From NCBI RefSeq assembly GCF_900143625.1, contig NZ_FRFF01000001.1:1-54951 (forward strand): a stretch of DNA of 54,951 bases. The letters are read 5' to 3'. How positions within the stretch are numbered: position 1 is the stretch's first letter; the number at the start of each line of letters is the position of its first letter. The translations under genes were made by a program, and so were the position numbers. This DNA is from Nocardiopsis sp. JB363. GTDB taxonomy: Bacteria; Actinomycetota; Actinomycetes; Streptosporangiales; Streptosporangiaceae. The notes under the pieces are model-generated. The model saw nothing but the letters and a program-made list of their open reading frames with translations. It was not told the origin of the DNA and did no database searches. This document shows, in pieces, positions 1 through 7,544 of the stretch.

Positions 1-76
1 AACCTACGCCCACCCCCGGCCGGCCGGGGGTGCGGGACCAGGGGTTTCGGCGGCCGGCCGGGGGTGGGCGTAGGTT
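1..76. repeat. perfect 26-base inverted repeat, 24-base loop
   Basis: Bases 1-26 are the exact reverse complement of 51-76. The inner part (13-30) is itself an 18-base palindrome of C5GGCC/GGCCG5 type, so two alternative foldings compete. It lies about 150 bases downstream of the ATPase gene on the minus strand and could be its terminator, although an open frame runs through it. The arm may extend left of the window. Confidence 0.7.
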
Positions 77-233
77 CGTGTGGCCGTTGGGGAGCCCAGG
101 CGTCCCATTCGTCGATGAGGGCTGGCCGGCGCTGTTCCCGACGTGGCGGGTCGGAGTGGGGGCGGGAGAAGCGGCGGCCTCGGGGCGCCTCCAATACCGC
201 GCGCATCTCGGAGGAGATCGGGTCGGCGTTCAC
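1..233 (-). CDS. small Arg/Pro-rich protein, partial (3' end beyond window)
   Basis: An open frame reads from a GTG whose last two bases lie in the TGA stop of the upstream ATPase gene (GTGA, a 4-base overlap used repeatedly in this genome) and stays open to the window edge. The product begins V-N-A-D-P-I-S-S-E-M-R-A-V-L and continues with a basic stretch, then an LIDEWDAWAP segment and a Pro-rich tail. The N-terminal part looks like real protein. The tail is encoded by a 26-base inverted repeat and may not be genuine, so the gene could be shorter. Its place directly after the anti-sigma-like ATPase suggests co-translation. An in-frame ATG at 206 is the alternative start. No family recognised. 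Confidence 0.4.
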   Translation of the reverse strand, partial: MNADPISSEMRAVLEAPRGRRFSRPHSDPPRREQRRPALIDEWDAWAPQRPHEPTPTPGRPPKPLVPHPRPAGGGRR

Positions 234-754
234 CGGTCGGCGCCCGTGGTGGTGAGGGTGAATTCAGCCCATACGAGGGTGCCCAGCCCGGCGCAGAATG
301 GGAAGTCCACCACCGGTCGGCTCCCCCAGCGGGTAGCCAGGTGCTCGATGAGCAACAGACCTCGGCCGCGTTCGGCCTCCTCCCATTCGATGGCGGTGCG
401 CTGGTGCGGGATGTGCGGGAGGGTGGGGGCTTCTTCGCGGGCACCGTCGTCGATGGTGGACACGCACAGGGTGTGGGCGGTGGGCATGGACAGGGTGCGC
501 AGCACCCGACCGTCGTGTTGGCCGGAGCGGGAGTGATCGCAAGCGTTGGCGAACATTTCGCTCGCACAGAGAACGATGGTCTCGGACTGGTCAGGGCACA
601 GACCTTCGAGGCGGTGCAGGTCGGCGCGCAGGTCTTCTCGAACCCAAGCGGCTTGGGCCAAGTCACCGGAGTAGACGCGACCGGCCCACCTTCGCCCGGC
701 GAAGGGCGGGGTGGGGGTGTGGAAGGGCGCACGGGAACGCGGCACAATGGGCAT
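230..754 (-). CDS. anti-sigma-factor-like ATP-binding protein (HATPase_c_2)
   Basis: A 174-residue GHKL-fold ATP-binding protein of the RsbW/SpoIIAB-like class that actinomycetes carry in many copies. Visible motifs are the N-box region SEMFANACDHS (about residues 65-75), a G1-like IDDGA, and the G2 motif ERGRGLLLI followed by LATRWG near the C-terminus. It probably binds ATP and a protein partner, as a kinase or sequestering factor. The ATG at 754 is chosen because GAGGAGAAG lies just upstream at 761-769; a TTG at 775 would put that site inside the gene. It is divergent from an XRE regulator followed by two DUF397 genes, the usual company of whiJ/abaA-type clusters in Streptomyces. Partner and target are unknown. 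Confidence 0.85.
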   Translation of the reverse strand: MPIVPRSRAPFHTPTPPFAGRRWAGRVYSGDLAQAAWVREDLRADLHRLEGLCPDQSETIVLCASEMFANACDHSRSGQHDGRVLRTLSMPTAHTLCVSTIDDGAREEAPTLPHIPHQRTAIEWEEAERGRGLLLIEHLATRWGSRPVVDFPFCAGLGTLVWAEFTLTTTGADR

Positions 755-1136
755 GACGCACTTCTCCTCAGGCAAGAGGGACTGGTGTTGTCACTGGGCT
801 CTGGAGGCGCTGCTATCGCCCCCAGAGCCCGTTTTCATGCGGTCACCTTGATCAACAACCGGCAGAGTTCCCAGCTCTGGTGAGCCGAGCCCCTTCCGTA
901 CCTGGTGACTACGGCCGCGACTGAGCCAGGTGACGCTTCTCAGTCATGACGAATCCTCCGGCACGGCGCTGCGCCACCAAAGGACTCAGCGAGCCACTGG
1001 ATAGACTCATCCTCAACTATGAACTTCCTACTTTCAAGTCCAAAGTTGCTTTGTGTGGAATGTCGGATTCTGCGATCGGAAGTTCGTACTAGGATCAGCG
1101 ACATGTCCCATTGCCCCCAGCCCCAGGAGGAACACT
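755..1136. other. divergent intergenic region with hairpin
   Basis: Separates the ATPase from the XRE regulator. It holds the hairpin at 796-830 and otherwise no gene I can support. It is visibly more AT-rich from about 1000 to 1110. A TAGGAT at 1090-1095 could be a -10 element for the XRE gene, but no good -35 is seen. Confidence 0.4.
796..830. other. hairpin in the leader of the ATPase gene
   Basis: A 14-base stem with one mismatch (GGGCTCTGG...CCAGAGCCC core) and a 7-base loop. On the plus strand it is followed by GTTTT, terminator-like, but no plus-strand gene precedes it. On the minus strand it would sit in the 5' leader, about 40 bases before the ATPase start. Its role is undetermined. 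Confidence 0.5.
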
Positions 1137-1997
1137 TTGGCCGCAAAGCCACCACCCCTTCCCACTGTCGGCAAGCGGCAGTTGGCTCGCGAGCTTCGGC
1201 AGAGGCGTGAAGCAGCCGGGCTGACACTCGACCAAGTGGCGACTGAGCTCGACTGGGCCAAGACAAAGGTCCACAACTACGAGAACGGGCGCTGGACCAG
1301 GGGAAACCTCACCGACCTCAGGGCGCTCTTGGATCTTTTCGGTGTCACAGATGCTGATCGCCGGGAATCTCTGGAGACCCTCATGCGCGACGCGAAGAAG
1401 AAGGGATGGTGGGTCGCCTACGGAGATGCGTTCGAGGGATCGCTTCCGGCCTTCGAAGACGAATCCGCCCAGATCAGCAGCTACGAACCGGTCTTCATCC
1501 CCGGACTACTCCAAACACCTGAATACACGGGCCGGCTCATGCGCGCCTACTCCTTCCTCACGCCAGACGACATCGAGCGTAGGGTCGAAGCCCGCATGCG
1601 ACGCCAGGAGATCCTGAAGCGCAGCACCCCTCCAATCCTCTCGTTCGTCATCGAAGAGGCAGCTGTGCAGCGTCTCGTCGGCTCTCTGCGCGTGTTCGAG
1701 CCACAGATACAGCACCTGATCGACGTGGCAGAGAGTTCTGCCCAAGCTTCCATCCAGATCATGCCACTACGGTCAGGGCTCCACGGGACCTTGGGGTCTT
1801 CGTTCATGATCTTGGACTTCGACGGCGACTTCGATTTGTCGATCGTCCACTCTGAGACCGCCACACGCAGCGCTTATATTGAAAGCAAGGAGGAAGTAGC
1901 ACTTCACCGAAACATGTTCACCCAAGCCTGCGGGAATGCTCTCTCCCAGAGCAGCTCATCCACGCTACTCAAGACCCTCCTCAAACAGCACAAATAA
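1137..1997 (+). CDS. XRE-family regulator with DUF5753 domain (WhiJ-like)
   Basis: A 286-residue transcription regulator. The N-terminus (about residues 10-65) is a Cro/C1-type helix-turn-helix: LARELRQRREAAGLTLDQVA, then KTKVHNYENGRW as recognition region. The remainder is the DUF5753 domain typical of Streptomyces regulators paired with DUF397 proteins (FIPGLLQTPEYTGRLM, RMRRQEIL and a C-terminal SIVHSETATRSAYIES stretch). The start is TTG at 1137, 6 bases after a perfect AGGAGG at 1125-1130; upstream in-frame codons lack such a site. Two DUF397 genes follow at once. By family knowledge the DUF397 partners modulate the regulator, and such loci affect development or antibiotic production; the target here is unknown. 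Confidence 0.9.
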   Translation: MAAKPPPLPTVGKRQLARELRQRREAAGLTLDQVATELDWAKTKVHNYENGRWTRGNLTDLRALLDLFGVTDADRRESLETLMRDAKKKGWWVAYGDAFEGSLPAFEDESAQISSYEPVFIPGLLQTPEYTGRLMRAYSFLTPDDIERRVEARMRRQEILKRSTPPILSFVIEEAAVQRLVGSLRVFEPQIQHLIDVAESSAQASIQIMPLRSGLHGTLGSSFMILDFDGDFDLSIVHSETATRSAYIESKEEVALHRNMFTQACGNALSQSSSSTLLKTLLKQHK

Positions 1998-2015
1998 TGG
2001 AACTAGGACTTGACA

Positions 2016-2216
2016 ATGGACTCATCTGCCGCCACCTACTATCATCCCTTTCGCACCTCCAGCTATTCCTCGGCCTCCGACAACTGCGTTGAGGTAGCGG
2101 GCGGAGCGGCAGGCACAGCTGTGCGGGACACCAAGCACCGTGAGTTGGGCGCGCTCTCCTTCAACGCAAGTGAGTGGCAGGCCTTCCTCGGGACGGCGCG
2201 ACACGATGTGGACTGA
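2016..2216 (+). CDS. DUF397 protein (first copy)
   Basis: A 66-residue DUF397 protein with the family pattern: FRTSSYSSASDNCVEVA near the N-terminus, then AVRDTKHRELGALSFNASEW in the second half. An AGGA at 2005-2008 is well placed for the ATG at 2016; a TTG at 2010 is also in frame. It follows the XRE gene by 18 bases and overlaps the next DUF397 gene by 11 bases, so all three are probably one transcript. It likely acts as small partner or antagonist of the XRE protein, as in whiJ-type clusters. Confidence 0.85.
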   Translation: MDSSAATYYHPFRTSSYSSASDNCVEVAGGAAGTAVRDTKHRELGALSFNASEWQAFLGTARHDVD

Positions 2217-2403
2217 ACGAAACGGATCCAGCGCCAACTGGCGTAAGTCCAGCTACAGCGGTTCGCACGGAGAATGCGTCGAAGTAGCCGGTCTAGGGCA
2301 AGAGAGAGCTATACGGGACACCACCCACCGTGAACTCGGCGCGCTCCTCTTCGACGTCCACGAGTGGCGAACCTTCATCGACTCCACCAAAGCACGACCC
2401 TGA
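2206..2403 (+). CDS. DUF397 protein (second copy)
   Basis: A 65-residue DUF397 protein (NWRKSSYSGSHGECVEVA, then AIRDTTHRELGALLFDVHEW). It starts with an ATG inside the last codons of the first copy. The two share the phrase RDTxHRELGALxF, so they probably arose by tandem duplication. It closes the regulator operon, followed 20 bases later by a strong terminator hairpin. Duplicate DUF397 partners beside one XRE gene may have split specificities. Confidence 0.85.
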   Translation: MWTERNGSSANWRKSSYSGSHGECVEVAGLGQERAIRDTTHRELGALLFDVHEWRTFIDSTKARP

Positions 2404-2422
2404 GGGTCGGCCGCACCAACAG

Positions 2423-2459
2423 ATCAGGCCCCACCCGCCTTCGGCGAGTGGGGCCTGAT
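2423..2459. terminator. bidirectional terminator between convergent genes
   Basis: A 12-base perfect stem (ATCAGGCCCCAC with its complement), then a short GC inner stem and a TTC loop. It sits between the end of the DUF397 operon and the end of the convergent murG-like gene. No clear T-tract, as is usual in actinobacteria. Confidence 0.8.
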
Positions 2460-2482
2460 GCTCATCGATCCAGCAGGGTCCG

Positions 2483-3652
2483 CTATTCGGCGGCCTGCAA
2501 CAGCACGTCCACCAAGCGCTCGGCGGCGTCCGGACGACCATGAGCGCGGGCGTTGGTGGCGATCTGCTCGCGCCGGGCGGGGTCCGTGAGCAACGGCTCG
2601 ACCGCGCCCTGGAGGCTCTCGGGGGTGATCTCACCCAGCAGCGCCACCGCCGCGTTGGTCTCTTGCAGGTGGCGGGCGTTGTGGGCCTGCTCGTTACCGG
2701 CCGACGAAGCCAAGGGGATGAACACCGCCGCCTTACCGAGTGCGGTGAGTTCGGCGATGGTTCCGGCACCGCTGCGGGAGATCACCACGTCGGCCAACGC
2801 CAGCACGTCGGGCAGTTCGGGGCCGACGAAATCCGTCAGGTGGTATCGCTCGGCCAGACCGGGCGGAAGCTGCTGAGCGCTCTCGCGCAGGATGGCGACG
2901 TTGGCCGCTCCGCACTGATGAACCACGTTCGCCCGCGCCAGCAACCAGGGCAGGATCGCGCGGACGTTGTCGTTGATCTGGGCCGAACCCTGCGCCCCAC
3001 CGGTGACGTAGACGGTGGGCAGCTCGGCGTCGTAGCCCTCGAAGCCCAGGCCCTTGGCGCCGAGTTCGGCCCGGCCGGTGAGGACCTCGGGGCGAACGGG
3101 GTTGCCGGTGACGACGGCGTCGTCCTGGGAGGAGTCGGGCAGCAGCTCCACGGAGGATTCCGCAGAGACCGCGATCTGGGCGCCGGCGCGGGCCAGGACC
3201 TTGTTGGCGAGCCCCAGGCGCACGGTCTGCTCGTGCACGACGAGGGGCTTGCGGCACATGCGTGCGGCCAGGCCGACGGGCACGGCGACGTAGCCGCCGG
3301 TGGCCAGCACGACGTCGGGTTCGAAGTCGGACACGAGCTTGCAGGCCTGGGCCACGCCCCGGGGCACGTTGGTCATGTCCTTGATGTTGGCCGGGGAAGC
3401 CAGTTTGAGGGGGTTCTTGGACCGGCGGATCTTACCGGTGGCCACCGCTTCGAACGCGATCCCGTTGGCGGTCGCCACCCTCTTCTCCAGGCTGCCCGCG
3501 GCGCCCACCCACAGCACCTCCAGAGAGTTTCCGGTCGTCTCCAGGCGCTTGCGCAGTGCGTTGATCGCGGTCAGCGCGGGGTAGGTGTGTCCGCCCGTGC
3601 CGCCGCCGGTGACGATCAGGCGCAGGTCTCGGTGGTCAGGGGTGCTGTTCAC
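2483..3652 (-). CDS. MurG-like UDP-GlcNAc glycosyltransferase (paralogue)
   Basis: A 389-residue GT-B glycosyltransferase of the MurG family, the enzymes that add GlcNAc to lipid I at the inner membrane face. Motifs in order: GGGTGGHTYPAL in the first 30 residues, ATGGYVAVPVGLAA, VVHEQTVRLGLANK, VTGGAQGSAQIN, and SRSGAGTIAELTALGKAAVFIPL with NEQAHNARHL. Several positions differ from standard MurG (HEQT for HEQN, GGAQGS for GGSQGA). None of the usual division/cell-wall cluster neighbours is present, so this is probably a second paralogue rather than the housekeeping copy; its acceptor is unknown. The start is GTG at 3652 with GGGAA upstream, which puts the glycine-rich loop at the usual distance from the N-terminus; the frame stays open further upstream. 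Confidence 0.85.
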   Translation of the reverse strand: MNSTPDHRDLRLIVTGGGTGGHTYPALTAINALRKRLETTGNSLEVLWVGAAGSLEKRVATANGIAFEAVATGKIRRSKNPLKLASPANIKDMTNVPRGVAQACKLVSDFEPDVVLATGGYVAVPVGLAARMCRKPLVVHEQTVRLGLANKVLARAGAQIAVSAESSVELLPDSSQDDAVVTGNPVRPEVLTGRAELGAKGLGFEGYDAELPTVYVTGGAQGSAQINDNVRAILPWLLARANVVHQCGAANVAILRESAQQLPPGLAERYHLTDFVGPELPDVLALADVVISRSGAGTIAELTALGKAAVFIPLASSAGNEQAHNARHLQETNAAVALLGEITPESLQGAVEPLLTDPARREQIATNARAHGRPDAAERLVDVLLQAAE

Positions 3653-3973
3653 GCGGTTCCCATCCGGGTGGGTGATGAGGTGGTAGGGCCATGGTCGGTC
3701 GGCCCCTGAGCACGTTAGCCGGGTCCAAAGGCCACCGAGGCCTGGTATCGGGGCGAATCCGGCTTGAATCACCCGGGTGCCCGAACTACTGGGACGGGCG
3801 TCCGCCGGGTTCGGTTCACGGGTTCGTGGAGGGGAACGGGCGGACGCTCTGGGCGGTGTGGGGGTCACTCCCGGGTGAGGGCCGGTTCGAAGTCGACGCG
3901 GTCATCGTACAGCCACGTGTGCCCGCCGAACCTGGCGCTCAGCGCGAACACCACCCGCAGGACCGTATCCAGG
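3653..3973. other. gap with a short coding-like stretch
   Basis: Between the murG-like start and the sigma-factor stop. On the minus strand, 3972 to 3865 reads as about 35 protein-like residues (LDTVLRVVFALSARFGG, HTWLYDDRVDFEPALTRE) to a TGA, beginning one base after the sigma stop. It has no convincing start codon except CTG 3972 or an internal GTG. It could be a tiny gene or the relic of a longer one. Nothing recognised from 3653 to 3860. Confidence 0.25.
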
Positions 3974-4951
3974 TCAGCGGTGCAGCACCGGGTCCAGGCC
4001 GAAGAGCGGGAACAGGGTGGTGTCGAAGAAGAGCGAGCAGCGCCCGATCCCCTCGCCCTCCAACGAGAGCACGTGGATGCCGAAGGCCCGGTAGGCGCCG
4101 TCCTCGCCCCGCAGGTACATGGCGAAGGCGGGCTGTCCGTTGGCGGTGGTGGGCACCAGGGCGAGGTCTCCGGGCGCCTTGGCCGGGCACTGGGCGTGGA
4201 TGAGCCGCACGATGTTCTCGGGTCCGCGCACCCAGGTGGCGAACGGTGGCATCTCGAAGGCCGCCTCGGCGGTGAAAAGTTCGGTGAGCGCACCGATGTC
4301 GTAGCTCTCGAACGCGGTGACGTAGCGCTCCAACAGCTCGCGCTGGTCGGCCCTGGGCGCGGGGACCTTCTCCTCCTGTGGCAGCTCCTTGGCCAGCTGG
4401 GCACGGGCCCGCTGCAACAGACTGTTGACGGCCGGGACGGAGGTGTCCAGGGTCTGGGCGACCTCGGCGGCGCTGAACCGCAGTACCTCGCGCAGGATCA
4501 GCACGGCGCGCTGTTTGACCGGTAGGTACTGCAAGGCGGCGACCAGGGCCAGACGGACGCTCTCGCGGCCGGCCACGACGGTGCCCGGGTCATCGGCGCC
4601 CAGCCCGAGGCGGTCCGGCATCGGCTCCAACCAGGGAACCTCGGAACCGTCGGCCAGGTCGGACTCCGGGCTGGTGGTCGGCCCGCCCAGGCCGGTGGGC
4701 AGGGGTCTGCGGCCACGTTTGTCCAGGGCCGTCAGGCACGCCGTGGTGGCGATGCGGTGCAGCCAGGTGCGCAGGCTGGAGCGACCCTCGAAGCGGTCGT
4801 AGCCCTTCCAGGCGCGTAGACAGGTTTCCTGGACCAGGTCCTCGGCGTCGTGCGCCGAACCGAGCATGCGGTAGCAGTGCGCGTACAACTCTCGGCGATA
4901 GGGACCGATGAGCCGGGCGAAGTCCTGGTCGATCGTCGTCTGCTCAACCAT
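3974..4951 (-). CDS. ECF sigma factor with SnoaL-like C-terminal domain (SigG-like)
   Basis: A 325-residue extracytoplasmic-function sigma factor of the TIGR02960/SigG-like class. Region 2 includes ELYAHCYRMLGSAHDAEDLVQE and RAWKGYDRFEGRSSLRTWL. Region 4 reads LQYLPVKQRAVLILREVL then FSAAEVAQTLDTSVPAVNS. After QEEKVPAPRAD, the last 120 or so residues form a SnoaL/NTF2-like domain (LLERYVTAFESYDIGALTELF, GEDGAYRAFGIHVL) that in this class replaces a separate anti-sigma factor. ATG 4951 is chosen; in-frame GTGs at 4960 and 4972 are possible, and no clear ribosome site is seen. It lies downstream of the VOC/efflux/VOC genes on the same strand, separated by 157 bases with a possible ECF-type promoter, so autoregulation is plausible. 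Confidence 0.88.
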   Translation of the reverse strand: MVEQTTIDQDFARLIGPYRRELYAHCYRMLGSAHDAEDLVQETCLRAWKGYDRFEGRSSLRTWLHRIATTACLTALDKRGRRPLPTGLGGPTTSPESDLADGSEVPWLEPMPDRLGLGADDPGTVVAGRESVRLALVAALQYLPVKQRAVLILREVLRFSAAEVAQTLDTSVPAVNSLLQRARAQLAKELPQEEKVPAPRADQRELLERYVTAFESYDIGALTELFTAEAAFEMPPFATWVRGPENIVRLIHAQCPAKAPGDLALVPTTANGQPAFAMYLRGEDGAYRAFGIHVLSLEGEGIGRCSLFFDTTLFPLFGLDPVLHR

Positions 4952-4979
4952 GATCGCCACGCTAGGCCGCACCTACGAC

Positions 4980-5004
4980 AAAACGGCTCGGACGTGGTCG
5001 TTCC
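4980..5004 (-). promoter_or_regulatory. candidate ECF-type promoter of the sigma factor
   Basis: On the minus strand GGAAC (5004-5000) is followed after 14 bases by CGTTTT (4985-4980), resembling the GGAA/CGTT elements of many ECF promoters. Spacing is somewhat short. It lies about 30 bases before the sigma start. Confidence 0.3.
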
Positions 5005-5108
5005 TTTACCGGATCTTCTTCCGGTGGGCACGCACGGACCCACAAGGGGCCGGTGGACGGCACCCCTCAACGAGCGCCGACCACCGGTGACATGGGACTC
5101 TATCGTTC

Positions 5109-5507
5109 TCAGGCCTCTTGGGGCGTGCTCTCCATAGCGGCCAGGTGCTCGGGACTGAGCTGAACGATCTGCACGTAGTTGCCGTCGGGGTCCTGTGCGG
5201 TGGCGAACAGGCTCCCATCACGGTCTTCCAGCGGGGCGACCCACGGGGTGCCCCTCTCCTCCATTCGGGCGGCGACGTCGCGCGCGTCGGCGACGTCGAA
5301 GTTGAGGATCATCCGGGGCGCGTCGGTGGCCTTGGGCCCGATGTCGTCACGACGGTCGATCATCATGTAGAAGTCGCCGAACTTGAGCACCCGGTAGTCG
5401 TCCATGGTGTCGTTCAGGACCGGGTCGAGCACGGCGGCGTACCAGTCGCGCAGGCGGTCGGGGTCGGTGCTGGCCAGGAGCATGCTGTCGAGGACGGTGT
5501 TCTTCAC
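5109..5507 (-). CDS. VOC-superfamily (glyoxalase/bleomycin-resistance fold) protein
   Basis: A 132-residue protein with the paired beta-alpha-beta-beta-beta units of the vicinal-oxygen-chelate fold: SMLLASTDPDRLRDWYAAVL at the N-terminus and an ending DPDGNYVQIVQLSPEHL, where the C-terminal metal-ligand region usually sits. Members bind or modify small molecules, as dioxygenases, isomerases or drug-binding proteins; the substrate cannot be told. GTG 5507 overlaps the stop of the efflux gene (GTGA) and has GGGAGAA upstream, so it is co-translated with the pump. A second VOC gene lies upstream of the pump, giving a VOC-pump-VOC cassette. Confidence 0.85.
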   Translation of the reverse strand: MKNTVLDSMLLASTDPDRLRDWYAAVLDPVLNDTMDDYRVLKFGDFYMMIDRRDDIGPKATDAPRMILNFDVADARDVAARMEERGTPWVAPLEDRDGSLFATAQDPDGNYVQIVQLSPEHLAAMESTPQEA

Positions 5508-7084
5508 TGGGTTCTCCCTGTGGTGTCGCCGGTCTGGTCGTTCACCCGTACCGACTCCGCGGGCGCGGCGGATTCATCGGTGGGTGCTTCGCGGAGCAGG
5601 ATCAGGGCCAGGGCGCCGAAGACCACCATGACGACGATGCCCACGCCGGCGGCGAGGTTGAGCCCCACGGTGAACGCCTCGCGGGCGGAGGCGAGCAGTG
5701 CCTCGGCCTGGTCGGCGGGCAGTGCGCCGGCGCTGTCGACGGCGCCGGCCAGGGTCTGCCCGGCGGACTCGTCGACGCCCTCCGGGACCTGGACGCGGTC
5801 GCGGTAGACGGCCGCGGCGAGGCTGCCGAGCAGGGCCACCCCGATCGCGATGCCGAACTCCCCGCTGGTCTCCGACATGGAGGCGGCCGCCCCCGCTTTC
5901 TCCCGGGGCGCGGAGCCCACGACGATGTCGGCGATGAGGGCCGCGCCGGGGCCGAGCCCGATGGAGGTGAGGAGCAGCCCCAGGACCACGATGCCGGTGC
6001 CGCCGTCGGCGGGGGCGAAGGCCAGGACGAGGAACCCGGTGGCGCTGACGAACATGCCGCCACCGATCACGCCGGCCCGACCCACGCGCTGAGCGAGGGC
6101 CGGCGCGGCCATGGTGCTGACGATCATGGCCAGGGCCGGCGGTACCAGCCACAGTCCGGCCCGGAGCGGGGAGTTGTCGGCGACCATTTGCAGGTACTGG
6201 CTGAGCAACAGGAACGTGCCGCCCATGGCGACGGCGCCGACCATCATGGTGCCCAGTGCCGCGCCGAAGGAGCGTTCGCGGAACAGGCGCAGGTCCAACA
6301 GGGGGTGGGTCAGCCGCAGCTGCCTGCGCACGAACCACACGCCCATGGCCACGCCGACCAGGACGGGGAGCAGGGCCATCGTGGTCGATCCGCCCTCGGC
6401 GGCGGTCTTGAGCCCGAAGACCACCGGCAGGATGGCGGCCAGGGACAGGGCGACGCTGAACAGGTCGAGGCGGCCCGGGTTCGGGTCGCGGTGTTCGGGC
6501 AGGAGCAGGGGCGCGCAGACCAGGAGCAGCAGCATCACGGGGACGCCGAGGAGGAAGACCGATCCCCACCAGAACCATTGGAGGAGCAGCCCGCCGACCA
6601 CGGGTCCGATGGCGGTGCCGCCCATGAAGCAGCTGGTCCACACCGCGATGGCGACCGCGCGTTGGGCCGGGTGGCGGAACATGTTACTGATCAGCGCCAG
6701 GGTGGAGGGCATGAGGGTGGCGCCGGCGACACCCATGAGGGTGCGGGTGGCGATGAGCATGGCGGCGCTGGTGGAGAACGCGGCGGCGACCGAGGCCAGT
6801 CCGAAGGCGGCGGCGCCGATCATCAGGAGTCGACGGCGGCCGATCCGGTCGCCGAGGGTGCCCATGGTGATGAGGAATCCGGCGATCATGAAGCCGTACA
6901 CGTCCATGATCCACAGGGTCTGGGCCCCGGTGGGTCGCAGGTCGGCGGCCAGGTGCGGTAGCGCCAGGTAGAGCACGCTCATGTCCAGCGAGAGCAGCAG
7001 CGTGGGGAGGGCGAGTACGCCGAGCCCGAGCCAGGCGCGGCGGTCGGCCCGTTCCGGGGGCGCGGGTGACGGGGACGTGTTCAT
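5504..7084 (-). CDS. DHA2-family MFS drug efflux transporter
   Basis: A 526-residue major-facilitator protein with about 14 hydrophobic segments, matching the EmrB/QacA (DHA2) drug:proton antiporters. Visible are WLGLGVLALPTLLLSLDMSVL in TM1, the loop 2-3 motif LGDRIGRRRLLM, TRTLMGVAGATLMPSTLALI and WTSCFMGGTAIGPVVGG. The C-terminal tail is hydrophilic. It should export drugs or a toxic metabolite at the cell membrane. ATG 7084 has a GAGGAGG site. It follows one VOC gene by 73 bases and overlaps the next, probably one operon from 7544 to 5109. No dedicated regulator is adjacent except the SigG-like factor downstream. Confidence 0.92.
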   Translation of the reverse strand: MNTSPSPAPPERADRRAWLGLGVLALPTLLLSLDMSVLYLALPHLAADLRPTGAQTLWIMDVYGFMIAGFLITMGTLGDRIGRRRLLMIGAAAFGLASVAAAFSTSAAMLIATRTLMGVAGATLMPSTLALISNMFRHPAQRAVAIAVWTSCFMGGTAIGPVVGGLLLQWFWWGSVFLLGVPVMLLLLVCAPLLLPEHRDPNPGRLDLFSVALSLAAILPVVFGLKTAAEGGSTTMALLPVLVGVAMGVWFVRRQLRLTHPLLDLRLFRERSFGAALGTMMVGAVAMGGTFLLLSQYLQMVADNSPLRAGLWLVPPALAMIVSTMAAPALAQRVGRAGVIGGGMFVSATGFLVLAFAPADGGTGIVVLGLLLTSIGLGPGAALIADIVVGSAPREKAGAAASMSETSGEFGIAIGVALLGSLAAAVYRDRVQVPEGVDESAGQTLAGAVDSAGALPADQAEALLASAREAFTVGLNLAAGVGIVVMVVFGALALILLREAPTDESAAPAESVRVNDQTGDTTGRTQ

Positions 7085-7157
7085 GGAGAGCCTCCTCGGT
7101 CCGTGATTCGTTCATGTGTACGGACACGAGGAGGCGGTGGAACTCATCGCGGGCGTC

Positions 7158-7544
7158 TCACTCCTGGATGAGGCCGATGACGTTGCCCGCGGGGTCGGTG
7201 AACCAGGCGACCAGGGGTCCCCCGCCCTCGCGGACGATCCCCTTGTCGTCGTGTCGGAACGCCTCGTAGCGCAGCATGCTGATCCCGCGGCGGACGAGTT
7301 CGTCGACGGCGGCGTCGATGTCGTCGACCGGCAGGTTGAGGACGGTGAACACGGCGGGCACATGGTCGGGTTTGGGGTAGACGAGCACGCCGTTCTCCCT
7401 CCCCATGTCGATCTGGAACAGGCCGTGTTCCTCCATGCCCGGCACCGGCAGGACGTCCAGACCCAGGGTGGTGCCGTAGAACTCTCGGGCGGTGTCGGGG
7501 TCGGGGACGGCGAAGGAGCCGAAGGCCCGGGTGGTGTCGAACAT
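7158..7544 (-). CDS. VOC-superfamily protein
   Basis: A 128-residue glyoxalase/dioxygenase-fold protein: FGSFAVPDPDTAREFYGTTL, FTVLNLPVDDIDAAVDELV and a C-terminal WFTDPAGNVIGLIQE carrying the usual terminal Glu. It begins at ATG 7544 with GAGGAGG 6 bases upstream. First gene of the cassette VOC, DHA2 pump, VOC. The association of VOC proteins with an efflux pump suggests handling of the exported compound, by binding or modification, but no catalytic activity can be read. It is divergent from the alcohol dehydrogenase; the 232-base gap must hold both promoters, none clear by eye. Confidence 0.87.
   Translation of the reverse strand: MFDTTRAFGSFAVPDPDTAREFYGTTLGLDVLPVPGMEEHGLFQIDMGRENGVLVYPKPDHVPAVFTVLNLPVDDIDAAVDELVRRGISMLRYEAFRHDDKGIVREGGGPLVAWFTDPAGNVIGLIQE

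Noticed and set aside
143..883. Plus-strand frame across the ATPase gene
   Set aside because: Glycine-rich shadow; the minus frame has the GHKL motifs and a proper ribosome site.
2540..3709. Long plus-strand open frame antisense to the murG-like gene
   Set aside because: Low-complexity Gly/Gln/Val composition typical of an antisense shadow in high-GC DNA; the minus strand has all MurG motifs.
5050..5087. 7-base inverted repeat CCGGTGG/CCACCGG as terminator of the VOC/pump operon
   Set aside because: Short arms and a 24-base loop; too weak to call.
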